Shown piece by piece: positions 1 through 7,869 of a stretch of DNA of 20,880 bases. The stretch covers positions 1-20,880 of the IMG/VR virus record IMGVR_UViG_3300021961_000767; one strand, written 5' to 3'. Source of the stretch: a virus. The notes below the pieces were generated by a model. The model ran no database searches, had not been told where the DNA came from, and saw only the letters and a program-made list of their open reading frames with translations. Within the stretch, counting starts at the first letter, position 1, and each line of letters opens with the position of its first letter. Made by a program: the position numbers and the translations under genes.

Positions 1-62
1 GTCAACTTCCGCTAGACGGAAAGGGGGGAGGGCGTGTAATATCTCTGGGAGGGGGGTAAGAC
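1..62 (+). promoter_or_regulatory. Leader with G-rich tracts and ribosome binding site of the small terminase gene
   Basis: No coding region is visible here. G-runs lie at 23-28, 30-32, 47-49 and 51-56; the last two (GGGAGG, 47-52) give a Shine-Dalgarno site about 10 bases before the ATG at 63. A 5-bp inverted repeat, TTCCG (7-11) and CGGAA (17-21), precedes them. Phages with P27/HK97-type terminases often carry the cos site just upstream of the small terminase gene, but I see no feature that would locate one here. Confidence 0.4.
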
Positions 63-446
63 ATGACATTGCCAAAACGCAGCGCACCAAAGCACCTGAT
101 CGCGTTCATTAACGAGCCGGACAAGTGGAATCCCGTGGTTTTTGAAGCGGCGATTTGCAAAGAAGTTGAGGATCAGACCGGGGCGCTAACGCCAAGCGAT
201 GCGTTGCTGGTGGGAATGCTGATCACGCAAGTGAATGCGTTTGTTGAAGCTCACGCAAAGATTCAAGAGCTTGGATCGCTGTATGCCTACAACTCTGGCG
301 ATGCAACAAGCCCTTGGACAAAGCTAAGAAACGAAACTTTGGACCGGACCATTAAGCTACTTGGCGAGCTAGGCCTTGTGGCGCGAGGCCGTCCGAAAAA
401 ACAGAATAAGGCGTCAGACGTAGATGAGTTATTCCTCGCTGCTTAA
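63..446 (+). CDS. terS: Terminase small subunit, P27-like
   Basis: Likely the DNA-recognition subunit of the packaging terminase, which binds the packaging site and loads the large subunit. The 127-residue product is mostly helical. Its second half has the P27-like pattern (Terminase_4): a helix with LYAYNSGDATSPWTKLRNE at about 73-91, then a long helix (LDRTIKLLGELGL, 93-105), then a basic tail with RGRPKK. Size and position directly before the large terminase fit. The RGRPKK tail resembles an AT-hook core and could contact DNA, which is inference. A strong G-rich Shine-Dalgarno precedes the ATG. The 3' end overlaps the large terminase gene by 23 bases, so the two are probably translationally coupled. 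Confidence 0.82.
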   Translation: MTLPKRSAPKHLIAFINEPDKWNPVVFEAAICKEVEDQTGALTPSDALLVGMLITQVNAFVEAHAKIQELGSLYAYNSGDATSPWTKLRNETLDRTIKLLGELGLVARGRPKKQNKASDVDELFLAA

Positions 447-2103
447 CCCTGCATTTGAGTATGCAGCCCAAGTTACCCGCGGAGATGTTTTAGCCTGCCA
501 GGATGTCAAGCTGGCCTGCCAGCGATTCCTGGACATGGCAGAGCGCAAGGACGCTCCGTATGAGTTTGTTCCAGCCAAGGCTGAACACATCCTAAAGTTT
601 GTGCGGTTTTGCAATCATGTGAAGGGGCCGGAGGCTGGCAAGCCGATTGAGTTGCAGCCCTTTCAAGCCATGTTCTTGGCGGGAATCTACGGGTTTCGCA
701 GCCGCAAGGATCATTCAGTCCGCTGGACAACAGATGTCATTCTGTTCGTGCCGCGCAAGTCCGGCAAAACAACGCTGGCGTCAATCATTGGCTTGTATGA
801 GCTTCTGTTCGGCGATGCCGGGGCTGAAGTCTTTACATTGGCGACAAACCGAGAGCAGGCGTCAATCTGCTTTGATTCTTCTCGCGCCATTGTGGATACG
901 ATGCATCCTGACCTGGCGGCGAAGTTCTTGGTCTACCGCAATGAGATCAAGAAGCAGGGCGATTCCACCTCGACCTATCGGTCGCTGTCTCGCGAGAATC
1001 GTAAGACGGGCGACGGCAAGAATCCAAGTTGCGCCTTGGTGGACGAGGCGGCTCAGATCACAGAGCGGTCTAGCATTGAGGTTCTGCATTCGGGTATGGG
1101 CGCAAGGAAGAATCCATTGCGCCTATACATGACCACGGCCAGCTTCACCCGTGACACCAAGTTTTTCGAGGACTTGAGTTACTTTCGCAGCATCCTTGCT
1201 GGTGCTGCCGAGGATTCTGGCCGCTGGTTTGGTTTGCTGTACTCGGTTGATACTGGCGACGCATGGCAGGACGAATCAACCTGGGGCAAAGCCAATCCCA
1301 TGCTAGGGGTCTCTGTCACTACGGAGCATATTCGCCATATGGCGCAGGAGGCCGCGGCGAAGCCTGCGTCGCTCAATGAGTTCCTTTGTAAGCAACTGAA
1401 TATCTACGTTAGCGCCAATGCCGCTTGGGTTGACCGGCGCTTCTGGGATGAGTCGGTTGCCGCTTTTCCGAGCGACAAGCCGGAATCTGTGTTCCTGGCA
1501 TTTGACTTGGCGCATTCTCGGGACTTGAATGCGGTTTGCACCTTGTTCCGGTATGACGAGGAGAAGTTCTTTGCCAAGTTTCAATTCTTCCTGCCGGAAG
1601 AGTCGATTGACTTGGTGCCAAACCACTATTTGCCGATTTATGGGCAGGCCAAGGCGACTGGAATACTGAAGCTAACTCCCGGCAACGTCACCGATCATGG
1701 CGAAATTGAGGCGTATATCCGAAAACAATGCGCGGAATATGAGGTCAAAGAGATTGCTTATGACCCATACAATGCCGCGGGATTAGTCGCCAATTTGTAC
1801 TCGGATGGCCTGCCGGTCAAGAAAGTCGGCCAGGGCATGGCAATTCTGAGCAATCCAAGCAAGACAACCGAGCAAATGATCCTAAAACGAGCCATTGAGC
1901 ATGATGGCAACGCGTTTTTAGGATGGCAATTGAGCAACTGCGAGGTTTATACGGACGTTAACGGTAACGTCAAAATCCGCAAGAATGAGGCTGATCCGTC
2001 TGCCAAGGTGGACGGGATCATCTCTTTGATCATGGCAATGCATTGCCATCTGGACAATGTATTTGTCTCCGATAGCTATGGATTTCGTTCGCTGGAGTGG
2101 TAA
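424..2103 (+). CDS. terL: Terminase large subunit (HK97-type ATPase-nuclease)
   Basis: Motor that translocates phage DNA into the procapsid and cuts it into genome lengths. The 559-residue protein has the Terminase_1 layout. The N-terminal ATPase has Walker A PRKSGKTT at 110-117, Walker B ALVDEA at 204-209, and a coupling-like TTAS at 237-240. The C-terminal RNase H-like nuclease has candidate acidic metal ligands D361 (AFDLAHSRD), D447 (AYDPYN) and D530 (KVDGIISL). All are present, so the enzyme looks intact and full length. The ATG lies inside the end of the small terminase gene, with AAGG at 408-411. The gene ends 33 bases before the portal gene. Long ORFs in other frames over this gene look like shadows. 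Confidence 0.95.
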   Translation: MSYSSLLNPAFEYAAQVTRGDVLACQDVKLACQRFLDMAERKDAPYEFVPAKAEHILKFVRFCNHVKGPEAGKPIELQPFQAMFLAGIYGFRSRKDHSVRWTTDVILFVPRKSGKTTLASIIGLYELLFGDAGAEVFTLATNREQASICFDSSRAIVDTMHPDLAAKFLVYRNEIKKQGDSTSTYRSLSRENRKTGDGKNPSCALVDEAAQITERSSIEVLHSGMGARKNPLRLYMTTASFTRDTKFFEDLSYFRSILAGAAEDSGRWFGLLYSVDTGDAWQDESTWGKANPMLGVSVTTEHIRHMAQEAAAKPASLNEFLCKQLNIYVSANAAWVDRRFWDESVAAFPSDKPESVFLAFDLAHSRDLNAVCTLFRYDEEKFFAKFQFFLPEESIDLVPNHYLPIYGQAKATGILKLTPGNVTDHGEIEAYIRKQCAEYEVKEIAYDPYNAAGLVANLYSDGLPVKKVGQGMAILSNPSKTTEQMILKRAIEHDGNAFLGWQLSNCEVYTDVNGNVKIRKNEADPSAKVDGIISLIMAMHCHLDNVFVSDSYGFRSLEW

Positions 2104-2136
2104 AGTTACACGAAATCCTACGTTTCCGAGGCAATC

Positions 2137-3534
2137 ATGGCGATTCTCGATATCTTCAAACGCAAGAAGGCCGTTGCCGAAAGCAATACGCTATTCGGTC
2201 AAACTGCCCTCGGAAATAACATTGTCTATCAGGGCAATGACAGTCGCCCGACTGTAAATACGCAGATTCTGTATGTCACCACATCCGGCTCGACCGATGC
2301 CGGAAGGGTGGTTGATATTGGTACGCTGACGCGCAATAGCACCGTGATGGCCTGCGTCAATCTCAAGGCTAGGGCGCTCAGTCAGTTGCCAATCAAGATT
2401 ATGCGGCGCATGGAAGATGGGACGATGGTAGATGCCTTGGCGTCACCGGATGTTCCGACGCGGGAGAAAACTCGCGCCAAAGCGGTTATGTCGCTGCTGG
2501 AGTCTCCCAATCAATTCCAAAGTCAATATGAGTTTTGGTATCAATGGCTCATGTGGCTGGAACTGTCGGGGGAATCCTTTACGCTGTGGTGGCGCAAGGA
2601 TCAGGAGAATCCTTCGCAGGTTCCGATGGAGATGTATATCTTGGACAGCACCTTGATTGCTGTTCAGATTACTCCGACGCGCTATCCGTCTTATCGCCTA
2701 TCCACGCCGTCCTACGGGTTTAGCAAAGATGAGCCTTTGAAGGCGCATCAGGTAATGCACGTTAAAGAGGCTGGATGGCAAGGGTCTGCTGGCTTTAACA
2801 AGGGGTTGCTGGCCGTTGAGCTTGTCGGGCTGGATCAAGACATCGACCTATACGCCAACTATGTGATGCTCAATGGCGCAAAGCCGAGCGGAATGTTTAC
2901 CACCGAATCGGTGATTCCAGACCAAAAGTACAAAGAGATTGCCAGCCGGTTAAAGGAAGCCTGGGCGTCAATGACGGCCAGCCGCCGCCAAGACCCGTCG
3001 AAGCCGGGACAAGGAATGCTGCTCGACCAAGGCATGAAGTATGTGCCGCTGGATATGCTGACCTTGCAAGATGCGGATGCTGCCAATCTAAAAATCCAAA
3101 CCATGAAGCGCATCTGCGGCCTGTTTGGCGTTCCTCCGTCGATGATCGGGATAGCAGACCAAAAGTACAACAATACGCAAACGGTCATGGATGAGTTTTA
3201 TAAGAGCGCAATGTATCCGATGGTTGTGAACATCCAGCAAAAGCTCAAGCAGCACCTTTTAAATGGCTATCCGTCCTTGTATGTAGAGTTTGATACCAAG
3301 GACTTCTTGAAGGGTGCGCCATTGGATCAGATGAATTTTGTTGCGTCTGGCGTAAGCAATGGCATAATTAGTCCTAATGAGGCGCGTGAATACCTCAACA
3401 TGGCGAAGATGGCCGGTGCTGACGCGCTCAAAGACGATGCGAAACCTTCAGATGGGATTGCCGGAACATCGCCTCAAGATACTGGTGGGGGCGGTGGAAA
3501 CCAGCGCAGAAGGATGAACATTGGGACAACCTGA
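2137..3534 (+). CDS. Portal protein (HK97 family)
   Basis: Forms the dodecameric ring at one capsid vertex through which DNA enters and leaves and to which the connector binds. The 465-residue product starts with the typical MAILDIFKRKK. It carries family-like segments: GRVVDIGTLTRNSTVMACVN near the N-terminus, GLDQDIDLYANYVMLNGAKP mid-protein, FGVPPSMIG, and YNNTQTVMDEFYKSAMYP at about 344-361, which belongs to the long helical stem and wing. Length is normal for the Phage_portal family. The C-terminus is Gly-rich (GGGGGN) and probably disordered. GAGG (2128-2131) before the ATG serves as ribosome binding site. The end overlaps the next small ORF by 14 bases. Confidence 0.94.
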   Translation: MAILDIFKRKKAVAESNTLFGQTALGNNIVYQGNDSRPTVNTQILYVTTSGSTDAGRVVDIGTLTRNSTVMACVNLKARALSQLPIKIMRRMEDGTMVDALASPDVPTREKTRAKAVMSLLESPNQFQSQYEFWYQWLMWLELSGESFTLWWRKDQENPSQVPMEMYILDSTLIAVQITPTRYPSYRLSTPSYGFSKDEPLKAHQVMHVKEAGWQGSAGFNKGLLAVELVGLDQDIDLYANYVMLNGAKPSGMFTTESVIPDQKYKEIASRLKEAWASMTASRRQDPSKPGQGMLLDQGMKYVPLDMLTLQDADAANLKIQTMKRICGLFGVPPSMIGIADQKYNNTQTVMDEFYKSAMYPMVVNIQQKLKQHLLNGYPSLYVEFDTKDFLKGAPLDQMNFVASGVSNGIISPNEAREYLNMAKMAGADALKDDAKPSDGIAGTSPQDTGGGGGNQRRRMNIGTT

Positions 3535-3739
3535 TATAAGATATTTACTGGCGCTTCAGCGGCAAATCAAAGCCAAATCTTTGAAATTGCAGCCAAGTGT
3601 GGTAAAACCCCCTACAATACAAGACATTAACCAGTCTATTGTGCAAGGGGTCATCCATGACTCAGCAAATGCTGCTGATGTGCGAAGCGAAACTGTCGCT
3701 CAACGAAAGCGCGGCAGGCCGAAAAAGCGGCCAAATTGA
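3521..3739 (+). CDS. Small basic hypothetical protein, TTG start, AT-hook-like tail
   Basis: A 72-residue ORF squeezed between portal and protease, overlapping both. I do not recognise its family. The only start is TTG at 3521, but it has a good Shine-Dalgarno, AAGGA at 3510-3514, with a 6-base spacer, which supports real translation. The protein is basic and Gln-rich. It ends in QRKRGRPKKRPN, whose RGRPKK hexamer also occurs near the end of the small terminase and resembles the AT-hook core. A DNA-binding or head-assembly role would be inference. The protease ATG (3657) lies within it in another frame. It could instead be a fortuitous ORF in the portal-protease junction. Confidence 0.5.
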   Translation: MGQPDIRYLLALQRQIKAKSLKLQPSVVKPPTIQDINQSIVQGVIHDSANAADVRSETVAQRKRGRPKKRPN

Positions 3740-4436
3740 GGCTCGCATTACAACTTGGGGTCCGCGAGAAGGTTGCGATGGCCGCAAGTTTAATTACAAG
3801 CCCGAGGCATTTATGTCTTGGGCTGAATCTTTTGGGGCGTCCGGCAGGCCGCTTCCCATGTATGTCAACCACGAATCTCAGGGAATTCCGGTCGGAGAGT
3901 GGACCGAATTTGCTTTTGACGATGAAGGGATGACTGCGACAGGTCGAATCTATACAGAAACCAGTTCTGGCAGCGATCTGTATAAGATTATGAAAGAATC
4001 TCCGGCCATGTTTGGTGGGGTTTCTGTCGGTGCATATGCCGACGAATATGAGATGGTTGACTCTGCTGGCGAACCGGATGACTCGGATGACGCCTATTTC
4101 TCCATCGTCAAGGGTGGGCTGCGCGAAGTTAGCGTAGTCATGCATCCCAACAATCCCTCGGCTGCGGTTCATTCGCTGGAGTTCTTCCGCGAGGATGGAT
4201 CAGCCGATCTCAAGATTCTTGAGCAAACCCTGCGCGATGCTGGGTTGTCGAGGAAAGATGCGGTCGCTGCCGCGTCTATTTTCAAGCGCGTTCTTGAGCA
4301 ACGTGATGTTGTTCAACCTGCGCCTGAGAACGCGCCGGTTCAGAGCGATTCTGATGCGGAAGCGACCACCCAATTGCTCGCTGCGCTACAGCAACGCGAG
4401 CTTCTTAAAGCTCTTACCTCAAAGGTTTCCCAATGA
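3657..4436 (+). CDS. Prohead maturation protease (HK97 gp4-like, S78)
   Basis: Serine protease that is packaged in the procapsid, removes the scaffold domain of the capsid protein and then degrades itself. I chose ATG 3657 (259 residues) because AAGGGG (3645-3650) lies 6 bases upstream; an upstream in-frame TTG at 3639 would add 6 residues without a ribosome site. With this start the core runs from about 27 to 180. The candidate catalytic residues are H72 in MYVNHES and S123 in FGGVSVGA, with E157 in LREVSVVMHP as the possible third member. The C-terminal 80 residues are helical, acidic and Gln-rich, as is usual for the part that targets the enzyme to the scaffold. The stop overlaps the capsid gene start (ATGA). 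Confidence 0.88.
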   Translation: MTQQMLLMCEAKLSLNESAAGRKSGQIEARITTWGPREGCDGRKFNYKPEAFMSWAESFGASGRPLPMYVNHESQGIPVGEWTEFAFDDEGMTATGRIYTETSSGSDLYKIMKESPAMFGGVSVGAYADEYEMVDSAGEPDDSDDAYFSIVKGGLREVSVVMHPNNPSAAVHSLEFFREDGSADLKILEQTLRDAGLSRKDAVAAASIFKRVLEQRDVVQPAPENAPVQSDSDAEATTQLLAALQQRELLKALTSKVSQ

Positions 4437-5779
4437 AAGAGATCATTGAAAAGCTGGACGCTATTGAAGCGTCCAATCTGTCGAAGGTCGAAGCAGTCAC
4501 CGCCAAGGTTGACGAGGCCATCGAGTCCATGAAGAACGAAGTGGCTGAGAAAGTTTCGGCCCTGGAAGCCAAGGTTGCTGCGGTTCAAGCTCCCGAGATC
4601 ATTCGTCCGGTCGCCAAATCCGTTCGTCAAGACGTTAACCGTTTGGTGCGTGAGCAACTGCGCGACATCGCCTCTGGCAAGTCCGCTTTTGAGCGCGAAC
4701 TGAAGATGTTTGCTGATGAAGCTCAGTATCACGCCTACCTGCAAGAAGCGTCCGCGCTGACCGCTGGCGGCGACGGCAAAGGCGGCCGCACCGCGTATGA
4801 TCCGGTGTTTGCTGCGCTGCGTCTTGGCAATCCGATGCGCGGCATTTCGCGTACCGTTGCTACTGATGGTTCCAGCTACCAGTTCCGCGTCAAGACCGGC
4901 AATGCTGGCGCTCAATGGGGTTATGGCATCCAGAACAACGGATCGGCCACGACTGAAAACACCAGCATTTGGCAGATCGTGATGAAGGACATCAACGTCC
5001 AGTTCCCGATCCGCACGGCGGCGCTCGATGACATCGACGGCCTTGAGGCCAATGTCGTTGACGATATGCTGGCCGAGTTCGCGCAAAGCGAAGCTCTGTC
5101 GATGGTGCAGAACGATGACCAAAGCGGCACCGGCACGACCGTTGCCACGGGCGGCGCTGATGGCCTGCGTGGCTTGAATCAGTATGGCGGCGCAAACAGC
5201 GTTTACGCTGGCGGCACTACCTCGGCTGCGGCCTTTGGTTCTTCCGGCACCGGCTCGACTTCCGGCCTGCATGACCTGGCAACTTATGATCAGTTGACCA
5301 CCAACGCGAACACCGTTGGCGCAAACAACGTCACCTATAACGACGTTATCAATCTGATCTATGCGCTTCCGCAGCAGTATTGGACGGATGCGGCGCGGTT
5401 TATGATTAATCCGGTTCTGCTCAACGCCATCCGCGCACTCAAGGATGACAATGGCGCTCCGATCTTTAATCGTAACGAAGGTCTGTCGGTTAACGGCATC
5501 GTTGGTCAGTTGCTTGGCTTTGATGTGGTGGTCAACAAGTATGTTGACAACCCGTCGCAAGCCTCGGCAGGTTCGGCTGGCACGACTTCGCTTTATCCGA
5601 TGTACTTTGCCGACTGGTCGCGCTTCCATACCATTGTTGATCGCCTCAACATGGTGATGCGTCGCTACGATCAGACCCTCCCTGGCTACATCACCTTCTT
5701 TGGCGAGAAGCGCCTGGGAACCTCGGTTCGTGACCCGAACAGCGGCGTTCGTTATCGCTCGACTGGCACAGCGACCTGA
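4433..5779 (+). CDS. Major capsid protein 1 (HK97 fold, with scaffold delta domain)
   Basis: Main shell subunit, probably made as a fused scaffold-capsid precursor. Residues 1 to about 104 are charged and helical (coiled-coil pattern EKLDAIEASNLSKVEAVTAKV), matching the HK97 delta domain in size and place. The mature part probably begins near LQEASALTAGG (103-113) and has the Phage_capsid pattern: YDPVFAALRLGNPMR (122-136), a central beta-rich region, and a C-terminal GYITFFGEKRLGTSVRDP (418-435). AAAGG (4421-4425) precedes the ATG, which overlaps the protease stop. From 4433 to 5629 the gene has no TTA, CTA or TCA codon. That bias fits very high expression and explains a 429-codon open frame on the other strand. 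It is followed by a hairpin and then a paralog. Confidence 0.93.
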   Translation: MKEIIEKLDAIEASNLSKVEAVTAKVDEAIESMKNEVAEKVSALEAKVAAVQAPEIIRPVAKSVRQDVNRLVREQLRDIASGKSAFERELKMFADEAQYHAYLQEASALTAGGDGKGGRTAYDPVFAALRLGNPMRGISRTVATDGSSYQFRVKTGNAGAQWGYGIQNNGSATTENTSIWQIVMKDINVQFPIRTAALDDIDGLEANVVDDMLAEFAQSEALSMVQNDDQSGTGTTVATGGADGLRGLNQYGGANSVYAGGTTSAAAFGSSGTGSTSGLHDLATYDQLTTNANTVGANNVTYNDVINLIYALPQQYWTDAARFMINPVLLNAIRALKDDNGAPIFNRNEGLSVNGIVGQLLGFDVVVNKYVDNPSQASAGSAGTTSLYPMYFADWSRFHTIVDRLNMVMRRYDQTLPGYITFFGEKRLGTSVRDPNSGVRYRSTGTAT

Positions 5780-5780
5780 T

Positions 5781-5813
5781 AGGGGTCAAGGGGTGGACGG
5801 GCGTTCACCCCTT
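5781..5813 (+). terminator. Terminator-like hairpin between the two capsid genes
   Basis: AAGGGGTG (5788-5795) pairs perfectly with CACCCCTT (5806-5813). A further G-T and A-T pair inside closes a six-base loop. The T-run is short (the stem ends in TT, then TACTT), so it may be a weak or partial terminator, an RNA-processing site or a 3' stability element, not a full stop. A second 5' arm, AGGGGT at 5781-5786, could compete for the same 3' arm (ACCCCT), giving two alternative folds. Placed right after capsid protein 1, it could set the ratio of transcripts for the two capsid proteins. Confidence 0.6.
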
Positions 5814-5839
5814 TACTTCAACCAGTAAGCGAGAACAAC

Positions 5840-6859
5840 ATGACGGTCACAGAAAAAATTCTTGATGGCATCAAAAGCGCGATCCATGAGGGCGGTAAGC
5901 AAGTTATCAGCCTGACGGAAGCGTCGAGTATCACCGGATCAGGTTCCGGTGTGGGTGGCCGAATTGTCTTTGATGACGTATTTGCGGCCTTGCGATACGC
6001 CAATCCGTTTCGGATGGGTTCACGAATCATGCCGGTTTCCGGTTCTGACGCGATGTTTGTCGCCAAGACAGGCAACGCGACAAATCAGGCGGGAAATCCC
6101 TGGGGCTATCCGGTCCAGGATAACCAAGGCAGTCCCAATACAAATACAACGATCTGGCAATTGCCGGTTCGTGCAATTGCAGCCACTCTTCCAATCCGCA
6201 CCGCGGTCATGTCCGATGTCAATGGACTTGAAGCGGAACTGGTTGAAGATTTGATGATGGAATTCGCGCAGCTAGAAGGCGCTTCAATGGCGATCAACAA
6301 TGATCAGGCCGGAAGCACTACCACCACAACTGGCGCAACCTCCGGGCTTCGCGGTTTGGATAGCTACGCGGATGGCGCGTCTGTTTCTGCGTTTGGAACC
6401 TCGGGCACCGCAATCACCAATGGTATTCATTCGATCTCGACGCAGACTGCAACGACTTCGATTGCTTACACAGACATTACGGCGGCGGCTTCTCGGCTAC
6501 CGGCTCAGTATTGGGCCATGCCGGATGTTGCTTGGCACATCAATCCTTCGACGATTCAAGCTCTGCGCGATCTGACTGACTCGCAAGGGCTTCCATTGTT
6601 CCTGGAGATTGGTGACGAAGATGGCGCTGCGGTTGGTCGCATCTTTGGATGGCCGGTCATCCCGAATCCATATCTGTCTGCCTCTTATCCGGTTTATCTA
6701 GCGCATTGGCCGCGGTTCCTGACCATTGGCGATACGGAAGAGATGTCGATTCAGATGATGGAGCAAAGCGCCCCTGGCTTTGTGACGCTGTTTGCTGAGA
6801 AGCGAGTAGTGTCCACGGTCAAAGACCCGTTCGCTGGCGTTCGTATTAAGGTGGTCTGA
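5840..6859 (+). CDS. Second HK97-fold capsid protein, paralog of capsid protein 1, without scaffold domain
   Basis: A 339-residue protein that aligns with residues of about 102-442 of capsid protein 1. Shared patterns include L-EAS-ITG-GGR (25-41), DDVFAALRYANPFR (45-58), LPIRTAVMSDVNGLEAELVED (within 117-137, near-match to FPIRTAALDDIDGLEANVVDD), GLRGL, LPAQYW, and GFVTLFAEKRVVSTVKDP (313-330). It lacks the ~100-residue charged N-terminus, so it has no delta domain of its own and probably cannot start assembly alone. It uses codons that capsid protein 1 avoids (TCA, CTA). The ribosome site is weak (AAGCGAG before AACAAC-ATG). Both suggest a lower dose. It could be a minor or vertex subunit or an alternative shell protein. 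Which one is unknown. Confidence 0.85.
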   Translation: MTVTEKILDGIKSAIHEGGKQVISLTEASSITGSGSGVGGRIVFDDVFAALRYANPFRMGSRIMPVSGSDAMFVAKTGNATNQAGNPWGYPVQDNQGSPNTNTTIWQLPVRAIAATLPIRTAVMSDVNGLEAELVEDLMMEFAQLEGASMAINNDQAGSTTTTTGATSGLRGLDSYADGASVSAFGTSGTAITNGIHSISTQTATTSIAYTDITAAASRLPAQYWAMPDVAWHINPSTIQALRDLTDSQGLPLFLEIGDEDGAAVGRIFGWPVIPNPYLSASYPVYLAHWPRFLTIGDTEEMSIQMMEQSAPGFVTLFAEKRVVSTVKDPFAGVRIKVV

Positions 6860-7524
6860 TGTCAACCGGCACGTTGTACGATGCAGTTCCCGCTTTAGGC
6901 GGGACTCGGAATCCATTCAATTACGAAAAGATTGAGGAGATTTCTCGCGACAATGTGACTGCTTGGCTGACAATGGAAGAGGTTACGCAGCATCTTAATC
7001 TCTTTGATGATGAGAGTCAGGACGTATACATCGCTAGTCTTGAGCTTGCGACGAGACAGGCTATTGAGGACTATCTAGGCATCTCCATTTTCCCAATTTC
7101 CTATCGGGTTTGGTATGCCGCCTCTTCGCTCTATGGCGAACCTCTTGCGCTTGATTTGCCGGAAGTTTCTCAGAGCAACTACCCAAGTCCGCTTGGTATC
7201 ACGATCATCAAAGTTGCGTATTACAACTCCAGCAATGTCGCCGTTACGTTAAGCAATACCGATTACTTCTATGATGGGTCAGGCAATCGGATTGTTGTTG
7301 ATACGATGCCATCTGACATTAGCTATCAGATTGCTAATCCGGTGTTTGTGGAATATTCGACTGCGGCCAATCTGCTTGCTGCCTATCCGGTAGTCAAGCA
7401 GGCGGCTTTGTTGATGCTCACGCATTTGTACAACCATCGCAGCGACACCGAGGATCGGATCGTCAGAACGATTCCTTATGGCGTTGCTTCGCTGCTGCGT
7501 AAGTACAAGCCGCTGGTGATGTGA
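6859..7524 (+). CDS. Head-tail connector protein (HK97 gp6-like)
   Basis: A 221-residue protein probably forming the ring directly below the portal. The helical first half has the connector pattern: VTAWLTMEEVTQHLNLFDDE, then a helix ending in RQAIEDYLGISIFPISYRVW, followed by a beta-rich middle and a C-terminal helix pair (AALLMLTHLYNHRSDTEDR, then IPYGVASLLRKYKP). That last motif is typical of gp6/Phage_connect-type adaptors. The ATG overlaps the stop of the second capsid gene (TGATG), with AAGGTGG at 6848-6853 as ribosome site. It is somewhat longer than the HK97 protein, with an N-terminal extension of about 30 residues. Confidence 0.78.
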   Translation: MSTGTLYDAVPALGGTRNPFNYEKIEEISRDNVTAWLTMEEVTQHLNLFDDESQDVYIASLELATRQAIEDYLGISIFPISYRVWYAASSLYGEPLALDLPEVSQSNYPSPLGITIIKVAYYNSSNVAVTLSNTDYFYDGSGNRIVVDTMPSDISYQIANPVFVEYSTAANLLAAYPVVKQAALLMLTHLYNHRSDTEDRIVRTIPYGVASLLRKYKPLVM

Positions 7525-7868
7525 TGGCAATCGCTAGGTTTGAGAATATTGCAGTCAACAACTTGACGTTTGGAATCTCAAGTTTTGGCGAACAATCAAC
7601 GACTCAGACAAAGTGGTTTGACACTCGCGCTAGGGTGGCAGATGTTGCTAATAACGTCAGGATTTCTGAGAAGTATCGTTTGTACAGCGACCTAGTGGAG
7701 TTCACGTTAAATTTCACGCCAAACACTAGGGCGATGGCAAACGATCAGAATCTGTACTCAATCACCTGGCGCGGCAAGGATTGGCGAATTACGGATTGTC
7801 GAGAATCCAATGATCGGATGACCGTAATGTTTATGTGCTATCGCAACGACCCGGAAACGGCGGTCTGA
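7524..7868 (+). CDS. Head closure / head-tail joining protein
   Basis: A 114-residue, mainly beta-stranded protein. ITWRGKDWRITDCRESNDR near the C-terminus matches the Phage_H_T_join pattern (strand, GxxWRI, strand, charged loop). Proteins of this family close the bottom of the filled head and dock the tail. I chose ATG 7524, which overlaps the connector stop (TGATG), over the GTG one codon upstream at 7521. The ribosome site is poor (GGTGAT), so translation probably depends on coupling to the upstream gene. Its place between connector and tail terminator is the standard one. Confidence 0.72.
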   Translation: MAIARFENIAVNNLTFGISSFGEQSTTQTKWFDTRARVADVANNVRISEKYRLYSDLVEFTLNFTPNTRAMANDQNLYSITWRGKDWRITDCRESNDRMTVMFMCYRNDPETAV

Positions 7869-7869
7869 T

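Noticed and set aside
647-1132. 161-codon plus-strand frame inside the large terminase gene
   Set aside because: Arg/Ser/Cys-rich shadow of the terminase in another frame; the terminase frame has intact motifs across it.
3651-4172. 173-codon minus-strand frame over the protease gene
   Set aside because: Shadow of a gene with clear protease motifs; no ribosome site or operon context on the minus strand.
4340-5629. Long open frame (429 codons) on the minus strand
   Set aside because: It is codon-aligned with capsid gene 1 and open because that gene avoids TTA, CTA and TCA. The product is low-complexity in character, and it lies opposite a clearly real gene.
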